Below, one piece after another: positions 61,319 through 64,000 of a DNA stretch of 64,000 nt. Where the stretch lies: positions 2,790,001 through 2,854,000 of the forward strand of contig NZ_LT906483.1 in the NCBI RefSeq assembly GCF_900187065.1, written 5' to 3'. This stretch comes from Mycolicibacterium thermoresistibile (GTDB taxonomy: Bacteria; Actinomycetota; Actinomycetes; Mycobacteriales; Mycobacteriaceae). Both the position numbers and the translations under genes were made by a program. The notes below the pieces were generated by a model. It made no database searches, was not told where the DNA came from, and saw nothing but the letters and a program-made list of their open reading frames with translations. Position 1 is the stretch's first letter. Every line of letters begins with the position of its first letter.

Positions 61319-62680
61319 CTATCGTGCCACGCCGGTGGTCAGCAGTTCCGCGGCCGCCCGGGTACCGGAGGCCACACAGGCCGGCACCCCGATCCCGTCG
61401 AGGTAGCCGCCGGCCACCGTAAGGCCGGACGGCAGGCCGGCCCGCAGGTCGGCGATCAGGTCGGCGTGCCCGGGGGCGTACTGCGGCATCGCGTCGACCC
61501 ACCGCCGGACCAGCGTGTCGACCGGGTCGACGTCGATTCCGAACACCGTGGCCAGATCCTGTCGTGACCAGGCCAGCAGGTCGTCGTCGCCGACCGTGCG
61601 GGCGACCTCGTCGCCGAACCGGCCGAACGACAACCGGAGCAGCTCGACACCGCCGCGCTGCCCCCATTTCCGCGACGACAGGGTGATCGCCTTGGCGTGC
61701 AGATGTTCGCCCGGAGCCACCAGCACCCCGGACTGTTGCGGCAGCGGGGTGTCGCCGGGCAGCGCCAACGCCACCACGGCCACCGACGCCACCTCGATCC
61801 GCCGGGCCGCGGCCGCGCTGCGCGGCGCGAGATGCTCGATGAGCGGGACCAGCCGCGGAGCCGGCACCGCGAGCACCACACCGTCGGCCCGCCGGCTGCC
61901 GCCCCGCTCGTCGACGACCAGCCAGCCGCCCGCCTGCTGCTCGATCCGCTGCACCGCGGCCCGCTCCCAGGTCAGCGCCGACTGCCGGACCAGTTCGTCG
62001 ACCAGCACCGTGTACCCGCCGTCGATCGAGCCGAACGGGGATCCGGTCCGCGGGCCGGCGCCCGCCAGCGCGTCGCGCACCGCCTCGGTGAGGCTGGCCG
62101 CCCCGCGGTCCAGCGCGGCGGCCAGCGGCGGCACCGCCGAACGCAGGCCGATGCTCTCCGCCGAACCGGCGTACACCCCGGCCAGCAGCGGATCCACCGA
62201 ACGGCGCACCACCTGCTCCCCGAACCGGTCGCCGACCAGTTCGGCGACACTCGGGTCGGCGCCGGGGCTCCAGGTCAGCGGCCGGGACGGTTCGTCGGCG
62301 ATCCGGGCCAGGGTGGCGTCGTCGACCAGCCCGGTCAGCGCCGCGGCGTGCGCGGGGATGCCCTGCAGGGTGTCCTGCGGCAGCGGATGGGTGCGGCCCT
62401 GGCTGTAGATCAGCGGCCGCGCCCCGGTGGTGGTGCGCTGTCGGTCGGTCAGCCCCAGCTCGGCCAGCAGGGCCGGCACCTCCGGGCGCCGGACGATGAA
62501 CGCCTCGGCGCCGACGTCCAGCGGTTGCCCGCCCAGCCGTTCGGTGCGCAGGATTCCGCCCAGCCGGTCGGCCGGGTCGAACAGGACGATCGACGCGTCC
62601 GGGCCGGCCGACACCCGCAGCCGGTAGGCGGCGGCGAGCCCGGAGATCCCGCCGCCGACCACACAGAACGTCGTCGTCAC
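61319..62680 (-). CDS. hemY: Coproporphyrinogen III oxidase / protoporphyrinogen oxidase HemY (CgoX)
   Basis: FAD enzyme that oxidises coproporphyrinogen III to coproporphyrin III in actinobacteria. 453 residues. The dinucleotide-binding motif is [17 protein letters not shown] at residues 5-21. The C-terminal FAD motif ending [17 protein letters not shown] is present. ATG 62680 overlaps the hemE stop by four bases. Central gene of the hemE-hemY-hemQ haem operon. Confidence 0.93.
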   Translation of the reverse strand: MTTTFCVVGGGISGLAAAYRLRVSAGPDASIVLFDPADRLGGILRTERLGGQPLDVGAEAFIVRRPEVPALLAELGLTDRQRTTTGARPLIYSQGRTHPLPQDTLQGIPAHAAALTGLVDDATLARIADEPSRPLTWSPGADPSVAELVGDRFGEQVVRRSVDPLLAGVYAGSAESIGLRSAVPPLAAALDRGAASLTEAVRDALAGAGPRTGSPFGSIDGGYTVLVDELVRQSALTWERAAVQRIEQQAGGWLVVDERGGSRRADGVVLAVPAPRLVPLIEHLAPRSAAAARRIEVASVAVVALALPGDTPLPQQSGVLVAPGEHLHAKAITLSSRKWGQRGGVELLRLSFGRFGDEVARTVGDDDLLAWSRQDLATVFGIDVDPVDTLVRRWVDAMPQYAPGHADLIADLRAGLPSGLTVAGGYLDGIGVPACVASGTRAAAELLTTGVAR

Positions 62681-63741
62681 AGTGAGTGCACCAGGGCCAC
62701 CACCTCGGTGATGACGCCCGGGTCGGTCGAGGGCAGCACCCCGTGTCCGAGGTTGAAGATGTGCCCGGCGGCGCCGGCGTCGACCGCGCGCCGGCCGTCC
62801 TCGACCACCGCACGGACCGCACGCTCGGCGACCGGCCAGCCCGCCAGCAGCGCCACCGGATCGAGGTTGCCCTGCAGCGCGGTTCCCGGGCGGACCCGGG
62901 TCGCCGCATCGGCCAGCGCGGTGCGCCAGTCCACCCCGACGACGGCGGGCGTCCCGTGCCCCGACACCGCCTCCGACATCGCACCCAAAAGTTCCGCGGT
63001 CCCCACCCCGAAGTGCGTCATCGGCACCCCGGCGTCGGCCAGCGTCGTGAACACCCGGGTGCTGTGCGGCAGCACGTATTCGCGGTAGTCGGCCAGCGAC
63101 AGGGTGCCGGCCCAGGAGTCGAACAGCTGCAGCGCGTCCACCCCGGCGTCGACCTGGACGCGCAGGAACTCGATCGTGATGTCGGTCAGCTTGGTCATCA
63201 GCGCGTGCCAGGTGTCCGGCTCGCCGAACATCATCGCCTTGGTGTGCGCGTGATGGCGGCTCGGACCGCCCTCCACCAGATAGGAGGCCAGCGTGAACGG
63301 CGCCCCGGCGAAACCGATCAGCACCGTCTCACCGAGTTCACCGACCAGCTGGGTGACCGCCTGCGAAACCGGCGCCACCTGCTCGCGCTCCAGCGGCCGC
63401 AGCGCCGCCACATCGGCGGCGGTCCGCACCGGCTCGGCGATGACCGGCCCGACGTCGGCGACGATGTCCAGGTCCACCCCCGCGGCGCGCAACGGCACCA
63501 CGATGTCGGAGAACAGGATCGCCGCATCCACCCCGTGGCGGCGCACCGGTTGCAAGGTGATCTCGGTGACCAGGTCGGCGTCGAAGCAGGCCTGCATCAT
63601 GGTGTTCTGGGCCCGCAGCGCCCGGTATTCCGGCAACGATCGCCCGGCCTGGCGCATGAACCACACCGGCACGCGGGAGGGTTTGCGGCCCGCGGCCGCG
63701 GCCAGATAGGGAGACTCGGGCAGTTCACGACGGTTGTTCAT
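62677..63741 (-). CDS. hemE: Uroporphyrinogen decarboxylase HemE
   Basis: Removes four carboxyl groups from uroporphyrinogen III to give coproporphyrinogen III. 354 residues, matching M. tuberculosis HemE. The family opening [20 protein letters not shown] with the catalytic-site Arg residues and the [19 protein letters not shown] segment (catalytic Asp) are present; [11 protein letters not shown] follows. ATG 63741 fits the family N-terminus; an in-frame ATG lies nine bases upstream. First gene of the haem operon. Confidence 0.95.
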   Translation of the reverse strand: MNNRRELPESPYLAAAAGRKPSRVPVWFMRQAGRSLPEYRALRAQNTMMQACFDADLVTEITLQPVRRHGVDAAILFSDIVVPLRAAGVDLDIVADVGPVIAEPVRTAADVAALRPLEREQVAPVSQAVTQLVGELGETVLIGFAGAPFTLASYLVEGGPSRHHAHTKAMMFGEPDTWHALMTKLTDITIEFLRVQVDAGVDALQLFDSWAGTLSLADYREYVLPHSTRVFTTLADAGVPMTHFGVGTAELLGAMSEAVSGHGTPAVVGVDWRTALADAATRVRPGTALQGNLDPVALLAGWPVAERAVRAVVEDGRRAVDAGAAGHIFNLGHGVLPSTDPGVITEVVALVHSL

Positions 63742-63849
63742 CGCCACCATCGTCTCACGGGTGGCCAATCGGGCGGATTTCCAGCAGGTCGGGTAGTCTC
63801 CCGGCGCGTCGGACGACACCGGTCGGTAAATGGACTAGCGTCGATTGTT

Positions 63850-64000
63850 GTGACCTCTGCCGAACCGGATCAATTCCGGGCGGCGGTGGCGGCGATGAAT
63901 GCGACCACCGTGCGACCCGAGATCGAACTCGGCCCGATCCGCCCGCCGCAGCGGCTGGCGCCGTACAGCTATGCGCTGGGCGCCGAGGTGCGGCATCCCG
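63850..64000 (+). CDS. DUF3000-domain protein (3' end outside window)
   Basis: First 50 residues of a frame starting GTG 63850 (VTSAEPDQFRAAVAAMNATT, then PEIELGPIRPPQRLAP). The sequence matches the opening of the DUF3000 family (Rv2680-type), which lies beside hemE in mycobacteria. It diverges from hemE with a 108-base spacer. Cut by the window end; function unknown. Confidence 0.75.
   Translation, partial: MTSAEPDQFRAAVAAMNATTVRPEIELGPIRPPQRLAPYSYALGAEVRHP

Noticed and set aside
1..64000. CRISPR arrays, insertion sequences, riboswitches, rRNA
   Set aside because: No regularly spaced direct repeats, no transposase frames with terminal repeats, and no recognisable riboswitch core (including before thrS and pdxS) were seen.

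Overview
The window is chromosomal DNA from a rapidly growing, environmental-type mycobacterium (Mycolicibacterium-like). Evidence: GC-rich codon use with many GTG starts, an MspA-type porin gene, mycolyl-cell-wall genes (pimA, patA, pgsA, aftC), and gene order that largely matches the Mycobacterium tuberculosis Rv2580c-Rv2680 segment, interrupted by insertions absent from that species. No ribosomal RNA genes, insertion sequences, integrases or CRISPR arrays were seen.

Layout. 1-1281: end of a urea ABC transporter (urtD, urtE). 1374-4340: hisS, a metallo-beta-lactamase-fold hydrolase and ppiB. 4424-13512: an accessory catabolic block with TetR and PucR regulators, a fused indolepyruvate ferredoxin oxidoreductase, and an oppositely oriented operon of VOC dioxygenase, flavin monooxygenase, YceI and fumarylacetoacetase-family genes; two palindromes sit between the PucR gene and the oxidoreductase. 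13660-26514: conserved core of rel, apt, a solute-binding lipoprotein, secF-secD-yajC, two membrane proteins, ruvB-ruvA-ruvC and a YebC-family gene. 26720-37546: acyl-CoA dehydrogenase, pdxT-tesB-pdxS, and the thrS-HIT-pgsA-patA-pimA chain for phosphatidylinositol mannoside synthesis, tightly coupled by GTGA overlaps, followed by a Nudix gene.

37573-46659: an accessory stress/dormancy-like block: thioesterase, PfkB kinase, sigC with a zinc-finger anti-sigma-like gene, an MspA-type porin, PhoU, a tandem universal stress protein, a phosphoribosyltransferase, a long ribosome hibernation factor with a DosR-box-like site, and two small membrane-associated proteins. 46702-47220: tRNA-Val(CAC), then tRNA-Gly, tRNA-Cys and tRNA-Val(GAC). 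The DNA downstream to about 50560 is compositionally mixed accessory material: Cys-rich remnants, small secreted proteins, a frameshifted gene and an intact Xre-RES toxin-antitoxin pair. In M. tuberculosis the phiRv2 prophage lies next to an equivalent tRNA-Val cluster, so this looks like a shared integration hotspot.

50566-64000: luciferase-like oxidoreductase, haemophore-like protein, clpC2 with two large palindromes at its start, a leaderless-looking ArsR-SRPBCC operon, then a core segment matching Rv2668-Rv2680 (exported protein, GNAT, ZapE-like ATPase, RibD-like reductase, hydrolase-like lipoprotein, aftC, msrB, and the haem genes hemQ-hemY-hemE, ending inside a DUF3000 gene). The strongest candidates for new biology are the palindrome-controlled catabolic block, the sigC/His-rich zinc-finger pair, the RES-Xre module in the tRNA island, and the clpC2 operator pair.
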